In this document: piece after piece, positions 1 to 8,275 of the stretch
Position numbering within the stretch: position 1 is the stretch's first letter
How the letters are laid out: every line of letters starts with the position of its first letter
IMG/VR virus record: IMGVR_UViG_3300036406_001093
Coordinates: 1 to 57,536 of that record
Direction: 5' to 3' (one strand)
Length of the DNA stretch: 57,536 nucleotides
Source: a virus
Made by a program: the position numbers and the translations under genes
Notes under the pieces: generated by a model
Told to the model about the DNA's origin: nothing
Database searches by the model: none
The model's input: the letters and a program-made list of their open reading frames with translations, nothing else

Positions 1-331
1 TGGCCGGAGGAATGGCCGCAATGGCGTCCGTGACGAACTGCTCGGTGGCGTAGCCGTTTAGGTCAACAGTCCCGCCCGTGACAACCCCGGCGATGGCCGC
101 CGTAATGGCCGCATCCACCTCGGCCTTGGAGTACAGCGTGGCGATCTGGCCGTCCACGTAGGCGGTCGTGGCGTAGGCAGACAGGTCTACGGTCTGGAGC
201 CCGCCGCCGGTCGGCAGCGCAGCCAGCAGGGCATCCACCTCGGCATCGGAGTAGTAGCCGACGATCCCCTTCGTCGGGTTGATCGCGCTGGCGAAGTTCT
301 GGTGCGGAGTCGGCCGGTCAGGTGCGGGCAT
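1..331 (-). CDS. Tail-fibre protein, 3'-truncated by window edge
   Basis: This 110-residue N-terminal part has no stop before the window edge. It contains two copies of a fibre-type unit, YYSDAEVDALL / LYSKAEVDAAI, each followed by a turn such as LSAYATTAYV or LNGYATEQFV. Such units are common in trimeric phage tail fibres. The ATG lies 3 bases after the stop of the neighbouring fibre gene, so the two are co-transcribed. The visible part ends AAIPPA, where a collagen-like segment could begin. It may be the same gene as the C-terminal fragment at the right edge of the window. The fibre role is inferred from repeat style and position. Confidence 0.7.
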   Translation of the reverse strand, partial: MPAPDRPTPHQNFASAINPTKGIVGYYSDAEVDALLAALPTGGGLQTVDLSAYATTAYVDGQIATLYSKAEVDAAITAAIAGVVTGGTVDLNGYATEQFVTDAIAAIPPA

Positions 332-334
332 GGT

Positions 335-1267
335 TCACTCTGCGATGAGGGGCAGGAGGTAGCGCTTGCCGTTCACGATGATCGGAATGCCGCCAACGAT
401 GTCGGGCTGGTAGAAGTTCAGCCCGTCCGGCGCAAGGCCAATCGGCTGGCCGCTTGACTGCACCGTCGTGATGTCGTCGGCAAACGTGAGCACCGGGTCG
501 CGCAGAGCGGCTGCCGCTGGCGACTCGATCAGCGGCAGCATGTACGTCTTGCCGTTCACCCGGATCGGCACAGCGCCGACGATGTCCGGCTGATGGAAGG
601 TGAGGCCGTCCGGCGAGAGACCGATCGGCAGACCGTTGGCCTGCTCGGTCAGCATCGAGTCGGAGTACACGGGCGGGTTCGCGTTCGTGTACTCGCCCGT
701 GACGGGCGTCACGGGGTCGCCGGTCGGGTCCACCCAAATGGCGCCGCCGCCGGTTGGGGCGGGCGGCTCGGTGTCCGAGATCAGCACGGGCTCGGCGAAG
801 TACCAGCCGGTGCTCGGGTCGAGGTCGGACCGCAGGTAGCCGTCGCCCGTCGGGGTCGGCATCTGGTAGCCCGGGCTGGTCATCTTGCCGTCGCGGGCAA
901 GAAGGACGCCGTACCACAGTTCTCCGAACGCTCCGCCGTTGGCGATGACGTTGCCGTTGCCGAACACGTCGCCGGAGTTCCAGTCGGGCGAGGTGGCCTG
1001 CACCCGGGCGAACGTGACGTCGGTGTCGCGGAATGCGGCCCTGAGAACCATCTGCTCCGCCCAAGTCTGGACGGGCATCGCGGGGTCCTCGGGCAATCCG
1101 ACGGGGTTGCCGACCGTGTTGATCGTGCCGCTCGGCACGTTTGCCAGCGCGAGGTCGACGAGTTGCTTGACCGTCACTCGCTGCGTGGTGCCGCCGTTGA
1201 CGACCGGGATGAGGCCGGTCGGCTGGGCGGTGCCCGCGGGCAGTGCGGAGATGCGAACGTCAGCCAC
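335..1267 (-). CDS. Tail-fibre / tail-tip structural protein
   Basis: 310 residues. The N-terminus (ISALPAGTAQPTGLIPVVNG followed by a TQRVTVKQL segment) is the pattern seen at the start of many phage tail or fibre proteins. The C-terminal third holds two copies of a roughly 35-residue unit with the shape PIGLxPDGLxFxQPDIVG, then PIxVNGKxYxLPLI, at about residues 212-250 and 271-310. The middle has a proline-rich EPPAPTGGGAIWVDP linker. The start overlaps the end of the HNH gene upstream by 8 bases, and the next fibre gene follows after 3 bases. It probably forms part of the host-recognition apparatus; the receptor is unknown. Confidence 0.65.
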   Translation of the reverse strand: MADVRISALPAGTAQPTGLIPVVNGGTTQRVTVKQLVDLALANVPSGTINTVGNPVGLPEDPAMPVQTWAEQMVLRAAFRDTDVTFARVQATSPDWNSGDVFGNGNVIANGGAFGELWYGVLLARDGKMTSPGYQMPTPTGDGYLRSDLDPSTGWYFAEPVLISDTEPPAPTGGGAIWVDPTGDPVTPVTGEYTNANPPVYSDSMLTEQANGLPIGLSPDGLTFHQPDIVGAVPIRVNGKTYMLPLIESPAAAALRDPVLTFADDITTVQSSGQPIGLAPDGLNFYQPDIVGGIPIIVNGKRYLLPLIAE

Positions 1268-1886
1268 CCAGCACCTCCGCGAAGTTGGCTAAGACTTCAA
1301 ACTTCTCGCGTGCCGATTCGCTGACCTCGTCTCCCTTGCGGACGTTATCGCCGTGCCACATGGGCTGGAGGTTCCTCCAGTTGCAGACCGCCAGAAGTTG
1401 GGCCCGGTCGGTCAGGTCTGCTTGCGAGCACGGGTAGTCGTGGTCGATGCTCCATCGTCCATCGCCGACGCCGCGGTTGTTCCATGTCATCCCGGGCTGG
1501 AACTGCGACTCGATGTGGGCCTTGAGGTCGTCGACTGTGCAGCCGAGGTCACGGATGGCGGAGCCTGTCTTCTGCCCGTTCTTGACGGCGGAACACAGCC
1601 GGGAACGCAGCGAGCAGGCAACCGAGAAGGAGAGGTCGCCCCGCCGCCTCGCCTTGCTGCGTTCACGCCGCCGCTCCTTGGAGGCCGGGCTGGCGTATGA
1701 GCCGGAAGCCTTCTTCCTGTCCGGGTGCCGCGCGCGATACCTCGACTGGGCAGGCGCGAGCGCGTCGAGGTGCGCAGCCCACCGCTCGGGCGTGGCCTGC
1801 GCCTTCCGGGCCCAAAAAACGCACGGAGTCACCTTCCCCCGAAGGGCGGCGACCTGCTCGTCGAATGTTGGTGCGTCGGGGGTCAT
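1260..1886 (-). CDS. HNH-type endonuclease
   Basis: 208 residues. The C-terminal half has the layout of small phage or homing HNH nucleases: DLKAHIESQFQPGMTWNN, then WSIDHDYPCS (the DH pair of the metal site), then NWRNLQPMWHGDNVRKGD, where the first Asn and the Asn/Lys end fit the motif. The N-terminal half is very basic (RRRERSKARRR) and may bind DNA. The ATG overlaps the stop of the 51-residue gene upstream (ATGA). It lies between structural genes, which suits either a mobile homing-type nuclease or a packaging-associated HNH. I cannot tell these apart by eye. Confidence 0.8.
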   Translation of the reverse strand: MTPDAPTFDEQVAALRGKVTPCVFWARKAQATPERWAAHLDALAPAQSRYRARHPDRKKASGSYASPASKERRRERSKARRRGDLSFSVACSLRSRLCSAVKNGQKTGSAIRDLGCTVDDLKAHIESQFQPGMTWNNRGVGDGRWSIDHDYPCSQADLTDRAQLLAVCNWRNLQPMWHGDNVRKGDEVSESAREKFEVLANFAEVLGG

Positions 1887-2038
1887 GGCGTTTCGGTTCG
1901 GAGTTTGTCAGCCTTCTCGGTGTTGATCACCTCGCCCGTCTCGGCGAGGATGCGGTGCGTCTCGATGACCGGCGGCGGTGGCGGAACGTAGCCTCCGTTG
2001 CGTCGTTCAAGCGGCGGCGCGAGGAAGCGGTCGCTCAC
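1883..2038 (-). CDS. Small proline-rich hypothetical protein
   Basis: A 51-residue protein with a GTG start at 2038. It begins VSDRFLAPPLERRNGG, has a run of five prolines (VPPPPPV) and then HRILAETGEVINTEKADKL. Its stop TGA overlaps the ATG of the HNH gene. Tight coupling in the late operon and ordinary codon use support a real gene. It is short, likely a minor virion or assembly factor, with no recognisable family. Confidence 0.6.
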   Translation of the reverse strand: MSDRFLAPPLERRNGGYVPPPPPVIETHRILAETGEVINTEKADKLRTETP

Positions 2039-2041
2039 GGG

Positions 2042-2356
2042 TCACCCCTTCACGCAGAGAGTTCCCTCCACGTCGGCTCCCCGCACCACGATGTATGGGG
2101 CGGCATAGACGGCGGTCGGGAAGGCGTACGCCTTGCCAGCCGCTACGGCGACCGTGCAGGGCTGGGCCTCCTCGTTGATCAGCGGGGACGGCTCGTCGCC
2201 GGGCTTCCCCACGACGCAGAGTTCGAGCGTGCCGCCGCCGGTCTCGACGATCAGGATGGCGCCCGAGACGGCGGAGAACTGCACGACGGTGCCGCTGCCG
2301 TCGGCGGCAAACTTCACCGGGTACGATCCGCCGCCGCGCTTGACTACAGGGGGCAT
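2042..2356 (-). CDS. Hypothetical structural-operon protein
   Basis: 104 residues, rich in Val, Gly and Ala with alternating hydrophobic residues (GTVVQFSAVSGAILIVETG and AYIVVRG-like strands), so it is probably all-beta. It starts after a good purine-rich site (GGAGAGG) and ends 4 bases before the next gene. About 34 bases upstream of the start lies a CCATAA-centred motif shared with other genes. A capsid- or tail-decoration role is possible, but I do not recognise a family. Confidence 0.65.
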   Translation of the reverse strand: MPPVVKRGGGSYPVKFAADGSGTVVQFSAVSGAILIVETGGGTLELCVVGKPGDEPSPLINEEAQPCTVAVAAGKAYAFPTAVYAAPYIVVRGADVEGTLCVKG

Positions 2357-2378
2357 GCCAGCCTCTCCGTGGGTGCTA

Positions 2379-2396
2379 CGCCCTTGTTATGGCGTC
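2379..2396 (-). promoter_or_regulatory. CCATAA motif, copy a
   Basis: On the minus strand this reads GACGCCATAACAAGGGCG. It ends about 22 bases before the start of the 104-residue gene and lies between that gene and the stop of the one upstream. It matches at least five other minus-strand intergenic sites and one plus-strand site. A -10-like promoter element is the simplest reading. Confidence 0.5.
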
Positions 2397-2415
2397 GGCC
2401 ACGGCAGGCCCAGCA

Positions 2416-2964
2416 TCACTTGCCCTTGCGCTTCCAGTGCGGCGTGTGCTTGTCCCGAACGCGCTGCTCCGCGGCCTTTCTCGTCAGGCCGGGCTCGGCT
2501 GCCATCTCTTTCCGGGCCAGTTCTCGGACGAGACGCGGATTGAGCCCAGCGGCCCGCTGGGGCGGGGCAACACCCTCGGGCGGCGTGTAAGTCACCTGCC
2601 CGCGGACCTCCAGCCGACGCTTCTTGGCGACTCGGAGGAGATCGTCCTTGCCGCTGATCCATGCGTGCGGGTCGAGGTGCGCCCGGGAGTCCGCGATCCC
2701 GCCGTGGTAGTAGCGGCCCTCCGTGACGATACCAGCCTTCTTGGCCTCCCGCAGCATCCACTGGGCCTGCCGCTTGGGAATCTTGTCGAGCCACTCGGCG
2801 TTCTTGCGGCCCTGCATGAACGAGTCGTCCGTGCCGTGGATGCCCGGGGCGATCTGGAGGGCGCACATCTCGGCGAACCGCGGGGACTGCCCGGCCGCGA
2901 TCATCTTCTTGTAGTGCGCCTGCACCTCGGCGCTCGCCTGCGCGATCTCAAGCGGGAGGTCCAT
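2416..2964 (-). CDS. Hypothetical protein next to portal
   Basis: 182 residues, mostly helical and charged, starting MDLPLEIAQASAEVQAHYKK and ending in a basic tail (HTPHWKRKGK). A central segment (KNAEWLDKIPKRQAQWMLREAKKAG) and the Arg/Glu-rich C-terminal helix resemble small phage head-assembly proteins, but no specific family is recognised. Its start overlaps the 3' end of the portal gene by 17 bases, so translation is probably coupled. A packaging or connector role is only a guess from position. Confidence 0.65.
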   Translation of the reverse strand: MDLPLEIAQASAEVQAHYKKMIAAGQSPRFAEMCALQIAPGIHGTDDSFMQGRKNAEWLDKIPKRQAQWMLREAKKAGIVTEGRYYHGGIADSRAHLDPHAWISGKDDLLRVAKKRRLEVRGQVTYTPPEGVAPPQRAAGLNPRLVRELARKEMAAEPGLTRKAAEQRVRDKHTPHWKRKGK

Positions 2965-5056
2965 TCATCGGCTCCTCGGGGGTGGTCGGGGCCCCCGCCG
3001 CGCCGCTGCCATCATCGCCCTCGGGCGGAGGGGACCCGGTTCCGGGCGGAGGCATCGGCGGCGGCGGCGGGGGCGGAGGGATAAGGAACGGCGCGGCGTC
3101 GAGGTCGTTGGCCTTGGCCCAAACGTCGATCAAGGCGTTCAGCGGGCCGACGATCCCGGCGCCCACCAGCGGCTGGAGCAGCGGCCCGAGGGTCTGGAAC
3201 GCCATCGCCATGCGATCCTGCTCGGCCTGCTTGTTCAGTTTGCGGGCAGATCCGCTTGCGATGGTGTACGAGTACTCGCGGGTGATGGACGAGAAGTCCA
3301 TCCCGTCCTTGGGGGTGACGTGCATGGACCACGCCTCTGCGCCGAGCGGGCCAAGCACGGGCGCCACGTCCTGCGGTCGCAGCAGCCAGCGCGCAGCCAT
3401 GGCTTCCTTGCGGGCGACCCGGGACATGAAGTCCTCGAAGTTTTGGGCCATGTCGTCCGGGCGGATCGACAGGTTGTCCTGCTTGATGCTGGCCTCGCTG
3501 GCCGAGCGCATCTGATTCCGCGTGGAGCCGTACACGAGTTCGGTGAGCCCGACGCGCTTGTCGAACTGCTCCGCCACGGCGGCCAAAATGTCCCACATGT
3601 CCCGCGTCACGCCGGGGACGGCGAAGACCGATACGATGTCGCCTACCGATCGGCCGAGCGACTCGCTGATCTCCAACAGTTTGAAGCCGTTCTCCGACGG
3701 GGCGAGGAGTTGGTCCTTGATGTCCGCGTCCGCAGCCTTCGACACGCCGATGATCGTCTCGCACGACGTGGCAATGCGAGTCATGAGGAAGGACATTCCC
3801 CAGTTCAAGAACCGGAGTTCCCCGATCCCCGGGCGGATGTGGCTCACGGGCCAGAGTGCGTTCGGCTTGCGGTGGGGCGCGAACATCTCGAACGGCCAAC
3901 CGCCATTGTCGGCCCACAGCGGGATGGGCCACGCCGCACGGATGCGCAGCGTCTGCGGCAGCCCTTCCTCATCGAGTTCCTCGTCCATCACGGCCGGCGG
4001 GACGTTGAGCGGGTAGTCCACGCCCTCCGCGACGACGATGTAGCAGTTGTCGCCGAGGGGATCGAACACGCCGCGGTCGGACTTCTTGGCGTCCTTGAGC
4101 CGGTCGCCGAACCCGCACTTGCTCCAGACCTTGTAGAAGGTCACCAGATCGTTCGTCTTGCCGGTGCGCTTCTTGCCGGGCCTGCCATCCCCGTGCCGGT
4201 CGTCCACGTTGCGGGACGTCGAGTCGTACGATTCCAAGTTCGCCTTGAGGTCCGCTCGCTGGAGGCCGAACATGCGGGCCGCTTGGTCGATCGGGAGCAC
4301 GCACCGCTTGGCACACCATGTGATCTCCTCGATCACCTGCGCGTCCGGGTCCAGAAGCAGGTTGTCGACGGAGTCGTAGAACGAGCCGATGACGAGGGTT
4401 GGATCGGCCGGCGGCACGTTCTGCTGTGAGACAGCCTCGGTCCAGAGGACACCGCCGCCCTTGATGAGCGCCTCGTCCACGACCTGTCGGCCATGGGAGA
4501 TCAGGTTGTTCTCGATCGGGGTCCAGTTGAGGTACGTCTGCATCAACTCGGCGACGATCCGCTTGGTCTGGTCCGCGGCGTCGATCGCCTTGGAGGCGTC
4601 GATGAACTGCATCACCGCCGGATCGGGCATGGGCTGCCCGGTCATCGGGTCGATCTGGTACGCCTCCGGGTCGACCCCGACCATCTGCGGAGGGATCACC
4701 GGGAACTTCCGTGGGGTCACCGTGCGGACCGGGTTGCGGTTGTAGATGACCGCGCCGATGAGTTTCACCACCTCCCACACGCGATTCACGGTGAGGCGAA
4801 ACGCGGGCGCCGGGGTGGGGCGTGACATGAGGGTCAGGCCGCGGTTGCTGTTCTCGAAGAACCACCGGGGCCCGCCATCGAAGAAGTGCATCGCCTCGCG
4901 GGCGTCAGAGTCGAACGCCGACTTGGCCTTCTTGGCCGCCGCAATCTTCTTCAGCCACATCTGCGCGATGGGCTTGAGCGGCGAGGCAGGGTTCAGGGGA
5001 GACTGCTTGAGGTCATCCCCGTCGCCCTTGTCCTCCTTGAGATCGTCTTCGGCCAT
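2948..5056 (-). CDS. Portal protein
   Basis: 702 residues, the size and position expected for a podovirus-type portal, the dodecameric ring through which DNA is packaged and ejected. Features seen: helical N-terminus (PIAQMWLKKIAAAKK), the conserved-looking LTVNRVWEVVKLIGAVIYNRNP stretch in a pattern typical of portal proteins, the segment around GLTELVYGSTRNQMRSASEAS, and a proline-rich tail (eight consecutive Pro, then acidic/Gly-rich). It lies downstream of the terminase and one small gene. A GGAGG site and a CCATAA motif precede the ATG. Confidence 0.85.
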   Translation of the reverse strand: MAEDDLKEDKGDGDDLKQSPLNPASPLKPIAQMWLKKIAAAKKAKSAFDSDAREAMHFFDGGPRWFFENSNRGLTLMSRPTPAPAFRLTVNRVWEVVKLIGAVIYNRNPVRTVTPRKFPVIPPQMVGVDPEAYQIDPMTGQPMPDPAVMQFIDASKAIDAADQTKRIVAELMQTYLNWTPIENNLISHGRQVVDEALIKGGGVLWTEAVSQQNVPPADPTLVIGSFYDSVDNLLLDPDAQVIEEITWCAKRCVLPIDQAARMFGLQRADLKANLESYDSTSRNVDDRHGDGRPGKKRTGKTNDLVTFYKVWSKCGFGDRLKDAKKSDRGVFDPLGDNCYIVVAEGVDYPLNVPPAVMDEELDEEGLPQTLRIRAAWPIPLWADNGGWPFEMFAPHRKPNALWPVSHIRPGIGELRFLNWGMSFLMTRIATSCETIIGVSKAADADIKDQLLAPSENGFKLLEISESLGRSVGDIVSVFAVPGVTRDMWDILAAVAEQFDKRVGLTELVYGSTRNQMRSASEASIKQDNLSIRPDDMAQNFEDFMSRVARKEAMAARWLLRPQDVAPVLGPLGAEAWSMHVTPKDGMDFSSITREYSYTIASGSARKLNKQAEQDRMAMAFQTLGPLLQPLVGAGIVGPLNALIDVWAKANDLDAAPFLIPPPPPPPPMPPPGTGSPPPEGDDGSGAAGAPTTPEEPMNGPPA

Positions 5057-5066
5057 CGGTGTCCTC

Positions 5067-5084
5067 CGCCCGTTTTATGGCGTC
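5067..5084 (-). promoter_or_regulatory. CCATAA motif, copy b
   Basis: Minus strand GACGCCATAAAACGGGCG, starting at the stop codon of the upstream gene and ending 10 bases before the portal ATG. With copies a and f it gives the best consensus, CGCCATAAnnnnGGGCG. If it is a -10 element the portal mRNA leader would be only about 10-15 bases and would still hold the GGAGG site. Confidence 0.5.
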
Positions 5085-5433
5085 ACTCCCCCTTCTTGCT
5101 GCCTTGCCGGGCGAGCAGGGAGACCACCTGCGGCATCATCGTGCGCAGTTTCTTCAGCGTCTCCGTTGCCGGGTGGAAGCGCCAGCACCCCCACTGCCGC
5201 CACGCGGAGTTGTCCACGAGGCCCGGGTCGTCGGCGTGACGCACCGACGGCTTTTCGACGAACCCCTCGTCGGGGGAGAAGGTCAGGATGAAGACCGTGT
5301 TCACGCCCGGGCGGCGGGAGACCCAGCCGATCACCGGGTCCTTCTGGTTCAGGACGTTGCTGTAGAACAGCACCATGTCCCCGAGTTCCACCGTCTGCGT
5401 CGGGAAGTCAGACCCACTCGTACTGCTCGACAT
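5083..5433 (-). CDS. Hypothetical protein between terminase and portal
   Basis: 116 residues. The ATG at 5433 is chosen because GAGGAG lies just upstream; a longer in-frame start would add a low-quality Arg-rich leader. The body alternates strands (VELGDMVLFYSNV, VIGWVSRRPGVNTVFILTFSP) and ends basic (LLARQGSKKGE). The VxxGDMVLFY opening looks like a small beta-barrel or SH3-like fold. The start overlaps the terminase 3' end by 26 bases. Function unknown. Confidence 0.65.
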   Translation of the reverse strand: MSSSTSGSDFPTQTVELGDMVLFYSNVLNQKDPVIGWVSRRPGVNTVFILTFSPDEGFVEKPSVRHADDPGLVDNSAWRQWGCWRFHPATETLKKLRTMMPQVVSLLARQGSKKGE

Positions 5434-7111
5434 TCGTCGTCTCCTCGCTTGACGCACTGGCGTCGGATGCCGGGCCCAGATAAACGCACGCACCCACCCG
5501 GTTCTTGGTCTTGCGCGCGATGTAGTTGATTATCCACTCGGGGGTCGTATCCGACTCGTCCTTTTTCGGAGGCGAGCGGTACTTCGGCTCGGAGGCGACG
5601 ATGTACTCCATGCACTGGCATGCATGCACCTCGCCGCGGGTGTTCGGCTCGTCGCTGACGACGGAGAGCCCGTTGATGAAATGCGTCTTCTTGCGGTAGC
5701 GCCGCAGTTCGCGCTCTAGGTTCGGGCACGCCCCCCGCAGCACCCGGAGCCGCGGCTTGCCGTCCGGGCGGATGTACAGGGCCGTGCGCACGGCGGAGGT
5801 CCGGGCCTGAATGTCATCGCAGCCCGCCAAGAACCCCGCCCCGGTCGTCAGGGAGCGCAGTTTGTACAGCCGCATCTGCTCCATGTACTGCTCGACCACG
5901 GCCCGGCCGGAGCCGATGTCCGTGATCCGGCCGCCGTGCATGTCGATGATCCACTGGTGGAACTGCTGTCCCTGCACCTTCTCGGCGAACTTCTGGCCGA
6001 AGATCGCCGCAGAGCACTGCCGGATGTACAGTTCGTCGTAGACCAGCACCATCGAGTTGTCTGGCGGGACGGCCGCGAACAGAGCCGCGGTCACCGAGTG
6101 CCCCGGGTCGATAGCCGCAAACCGCGTCCAGTCCGCGGGAATCTGGCCGTCGGGAAGGTCCTCGCGCAGGAACCCGTGGACCGACATGGCGAAGTTGGGG
6201 TAGACGAGGACGGAGTCCGTGATGAACTCGCCCTCGGCGCGCATCCGGAGCACGTCTTCGCCCTGCGCCGCCCACCGCTCCAGCATCTTGGACTTCTCGG
6301 CTGAGTCGATCCAAGCGTTATCGAGAAAGCGCAGCGTGAACTTCTTGATGGTCGTCTCGGCTGTGCCTGCCTCCTCGGCGCGGTCGGCGCGCTCGGACAG
6401 GGACAGCAGCGACTCCGACCGCGAGTGCGGCATGGCCGACCAGACCAGCCGCCCCTTTTTGTCGGCGAGCCGGGCCTGCGCCTCGGGGAGGATGTTGTCG
6501 TTTCCGACGTCCTCGTCGATGTGGATCAGCGAGGCGGCGTAGCCTTGGGCAGGTTCTCCCTCGGCGCTGAAGAACTGAATCTTCCAGCCGTTGTGGAGTT
6601 CGATATGGTTGCAGTAGTTGCTGGACTTCAGCACCCACGAGATGGTCTTGATCATCCGCGGCGGGATCAGGGGCGGGGCCGGCTTGGCGAGGTGCTTCCG
6701 CGCCTCGTCGGTGACCGGGTTGAACGCCCGCCACTTCCCCGTCTGCTCGTCACGGATGATCTTGAACGCCCCCGCCTTCAGGAGGTAGGGCACTGCCACG
6801 AGCCCGATGTGGGTCCAGTTCCGGCCGATGATCACCAGCAGCCCGTCCTTCTCCGGGTACTTCCCGTACGGGTCTTGCCCGGTTGCGGCGCGAGCGTCCT
6901 CGACGAACGTGCAGAGTGACTTTCCTGATCGGTTGCCGCCAATCACCAGCGCCTCGGAGGAGCGACACTTGTGGAACTCGTCCTGCATGGGGGAGGGCGT
7001 GTAGAGTTTCAGCGCCTCGATCCGGCGTTCGTTGATCTCGGCCTGTAGTTCACGCAGGCGATCCTGCGCGAACTTGGACGGCTTACCCGGCGGGTTCGGT
7101 AGCGGTTGCAT
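5408..7111 (-). CDS. terL: Terminase large subunit
   Basis: 567 residues. The packaging ATPase/nuclease that drives DNA into the prohead. Visible motifs: Walker A GGNRSGKS (residues 58-65), Walker B SLIHIDED (194-201) with the catalytic acidic residue next to it, the coupling-type segment VWSAMPHSRSE, and the first nuclease-domain Asp in FAAIDPGHS (D335). The length is typical of phage TerL. It starts inside the 3' end of the small zinc-ribbon gene (29-base overlap) and is followed by the portal region, the standard packaging order. Confidence 0.92.
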   Translation of the reverse strand: MQPLPNPPGKPSKFAQDRLRELQAEINERRIEALKLYTPSPMQDEFHKCRSSEALVIGGNRSGKSLCTFVEDARAATGQDPYGKYPEKDGLLVIIGRNWTHIGLVAVPYLLKAGAFKIIRDEQTGKWRAFNPVTDEARKHLAKPAPPLIPPRMIKTISWVLKSSNYCNHIELHNGWKIQFFSAEGEPAQGYAASLIHIDEDVGNDNILPEAQARLADKKGRLVWSAMPHSRSESLLSLSERADRAEEAGTAETTIKKFTLRFLDNAWIDSAEKSKMLERWAAQGEDVLRMRAEGEFITDSVLVYPNFAMSVHGFLREDLPDGQIPADWTRFAAIDPGHSVTAALFAAVPPDNSMVLVYDELYIRQCSAAIFGQKFAEKVQGQQFHQWIIDMHGGRITDIGSGRAVVEQYMEQMRLYKLRSLTTGAGFLAGCDDIQARTSAVRTALYIRPDGKPRLRVLRGACPNLERELRRYRKKTHFINGLSVVSDEPNTRGEVHACQCMEYIVASEPKYRSPPKKDESDTTPEWIINYIARKTKNRVGACVYLGPASDASASSEETTNVEQYEWV

Positions 7112-7631
7112 CGACCACCTCCAGTTTGGGCGCAGGGAGGGCGACCATGCTGGCCGCGGCCTCCACCAGCCGCTGCTCGATCTCTTCGTTGAGTTCGTCC
7201 TCGGACCAAAATGTTAGCGGCTTCTTGGAGCCGCCCTGCTCGGCGTTGGTGGTCACGAGCCGGGTCATCATCTCCAGCATCTTTGTCCGGGCGGCGCTTC
7301 CGGGCTTTGCGTCGAAGTACTGCTTCAGCACGATGCTGGAGAACCCGGCGACACCGCCGAAGTAGGTCATCAACTGTTCGAGCAACTCGGCCGAGTGCGG
7401 CACGGTGGCCCCGCCGACGCGCGTGGCTGCGATCAGCGAGTCGACCGCCCGCCCCTCGATCTGCGCCATCTTGCGGGCGCGGCTCTCGGCCTTTTGGGCC
7501 TGCGAAGCCTTGCGCTTCTTCGTGACGCAGGCCAGACACATCGCCGTCTGCTTGCGGTACAGAGGAAACGTCACCGGATCATCCGGCCGGACCTCGCCGC
7601 ACTCCACGCAGCACTTCTCGCCGGGCCCCAC
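7083..7631 (-). CDS. Zinc-ribbon protein, candidate small terminase
   Basis: 182 residues from a GTG at 7631, chosen because AGGAGG stands 6 bases upstream and the longer frame has no good site. The N-terminus has a four-cysteine knuckle (CCVECGE ... MCLACV) followed by a basic helix (KKRKASQAQKAESRARKM) and then helical segments (SAELLEQLMTYFGG, KMLEMMTRLVTTNA). Lying directly upstream of TerL, it is the best candidate for the DNA-recognising small terminase, but that is inferred from position only. Confidence 0.65.
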   Translation of the reverse strand: MGPGEKCCVECGEVRPDDPVTFPLYRKQTAMCLACVTKKRKASQAQKAESRARKMAQIEGRAVDSLIAATRVGGATVPHSAELLEQLMTYFGGVAGFSSIVLKQYFDAKPGSAARTKMLEMMTRLVTTNAEQGGSKKPLTFWSEDELNEEIEQRLVEAAASMVALPAPKLEVVDATATEPAG

Positions 7632-7654
7632 GGGGCACCTCCTCACGATGGAAA

Positions 7655-7682
7655 CCCGATCGGGAGCGTCCTCCCGACCGGG
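7655..7682 (-). terminator. Intrinsic terminator-like hairpin
   Basis: A 12-bp stem with one mismatch and a four-base loop: CCCGATCGGGAG paired with CTCCCGACCGGG. On the minus strand it is followed by TTTCC. It separates the upstream structural genes from the zinc-ribbon/terminase genes and may attenuate transcription between the capsid and packaging modules. Confidence 0.55.
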
Positions 7683-7713
7683 CCCCGAGCGTCCGGCGGA
7701 TGCCGGACTAGAA

Positions 7714-8274
7714 CTAGCCGAGCAGGCCCGACAGCGGGCTCCTGCCCGGGCTGAATCCGCCGCCCCCGATCCTCTGGCCGCCCGCGCCATACAGGTTCAT
7801 GCCGGGCGTGTTCTGGGTGCCACCAGCCAGATTGCCCATCACGGAGGCCATCGAGTTGGTCGCGTTGTTCATCGCGCCCGTGACGTTCTTCGAGTGCTCC
7901 CGCTTCGTGTCCTCGGCGTACATGCCGAGTTGCCGCTGCGTGCCAGAGTCGAACTTCCGGCGGGACGCCTCCTCTTGGATGGCCCGCTTCTCGAACTGCT
8001 GCTGGCGACGGGTGTCGTCGTACATGCGACGGCTGGCAGCCTGCTGCGCCTCCCACGCCTCGCGGGCGGCGTACTTCTCCGCCTCGCGGTTGGGGCCGTA
8101 CATGCCAGTCATCATCTGGCTGGCCGGAAGCATCTGCCCGGGGCCGCGGGTGTCGGTGTTGGCGCCTCGGGCGTGCATGGCCGCCTCGTACGCCTGACGC
8201 TCCTGCGCCTGCTGCTGGCGGGCGTAGTAGTCGTCGTAGGACTCGTCCCAATCGGACTCGTAGGTGTCAGCCAT
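7714..8274 (-). CDS. Gln/Arg-rich hypothetical virion protein
   Basis: 186 residues. Starts with an acidic Tyr-rich stretch (TYESDWDESYDDYYAR), continues with a long Gln/Arg/Ala-rich helical region that looks like coiled coil (ARQQQAQERQAYEAA, EAQQAASRRMYDDTRRQQQF) and ends Gly/Met-rich (GGGGFSPGRSPLSGLLG). It is similar in style to the proteins at 47104-47667 and 47664-48377. It lies between capsid and terminase genes, so it is probably a minor virion or assembly component. Family unknown. Confidence 0.65.
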   Translation of the reverse strand: MADTYESDWDESYDDYYARQQQAQERQAYEAAMHARGANTDTRGPGQMLPASQMMTGMYGPNREAEKYAAREAWEAQQAASRRMYDDTRRQQQFEKRAIQEEASRRKFDSGTQRQLGMYAEDTKREHSKNVTGAMNNATNSMASVMGNLAGGTQNTPGMNLYGAGGQRIGGGGFSPGRSPLSGLLG

Positions 8275-8275
8275 G

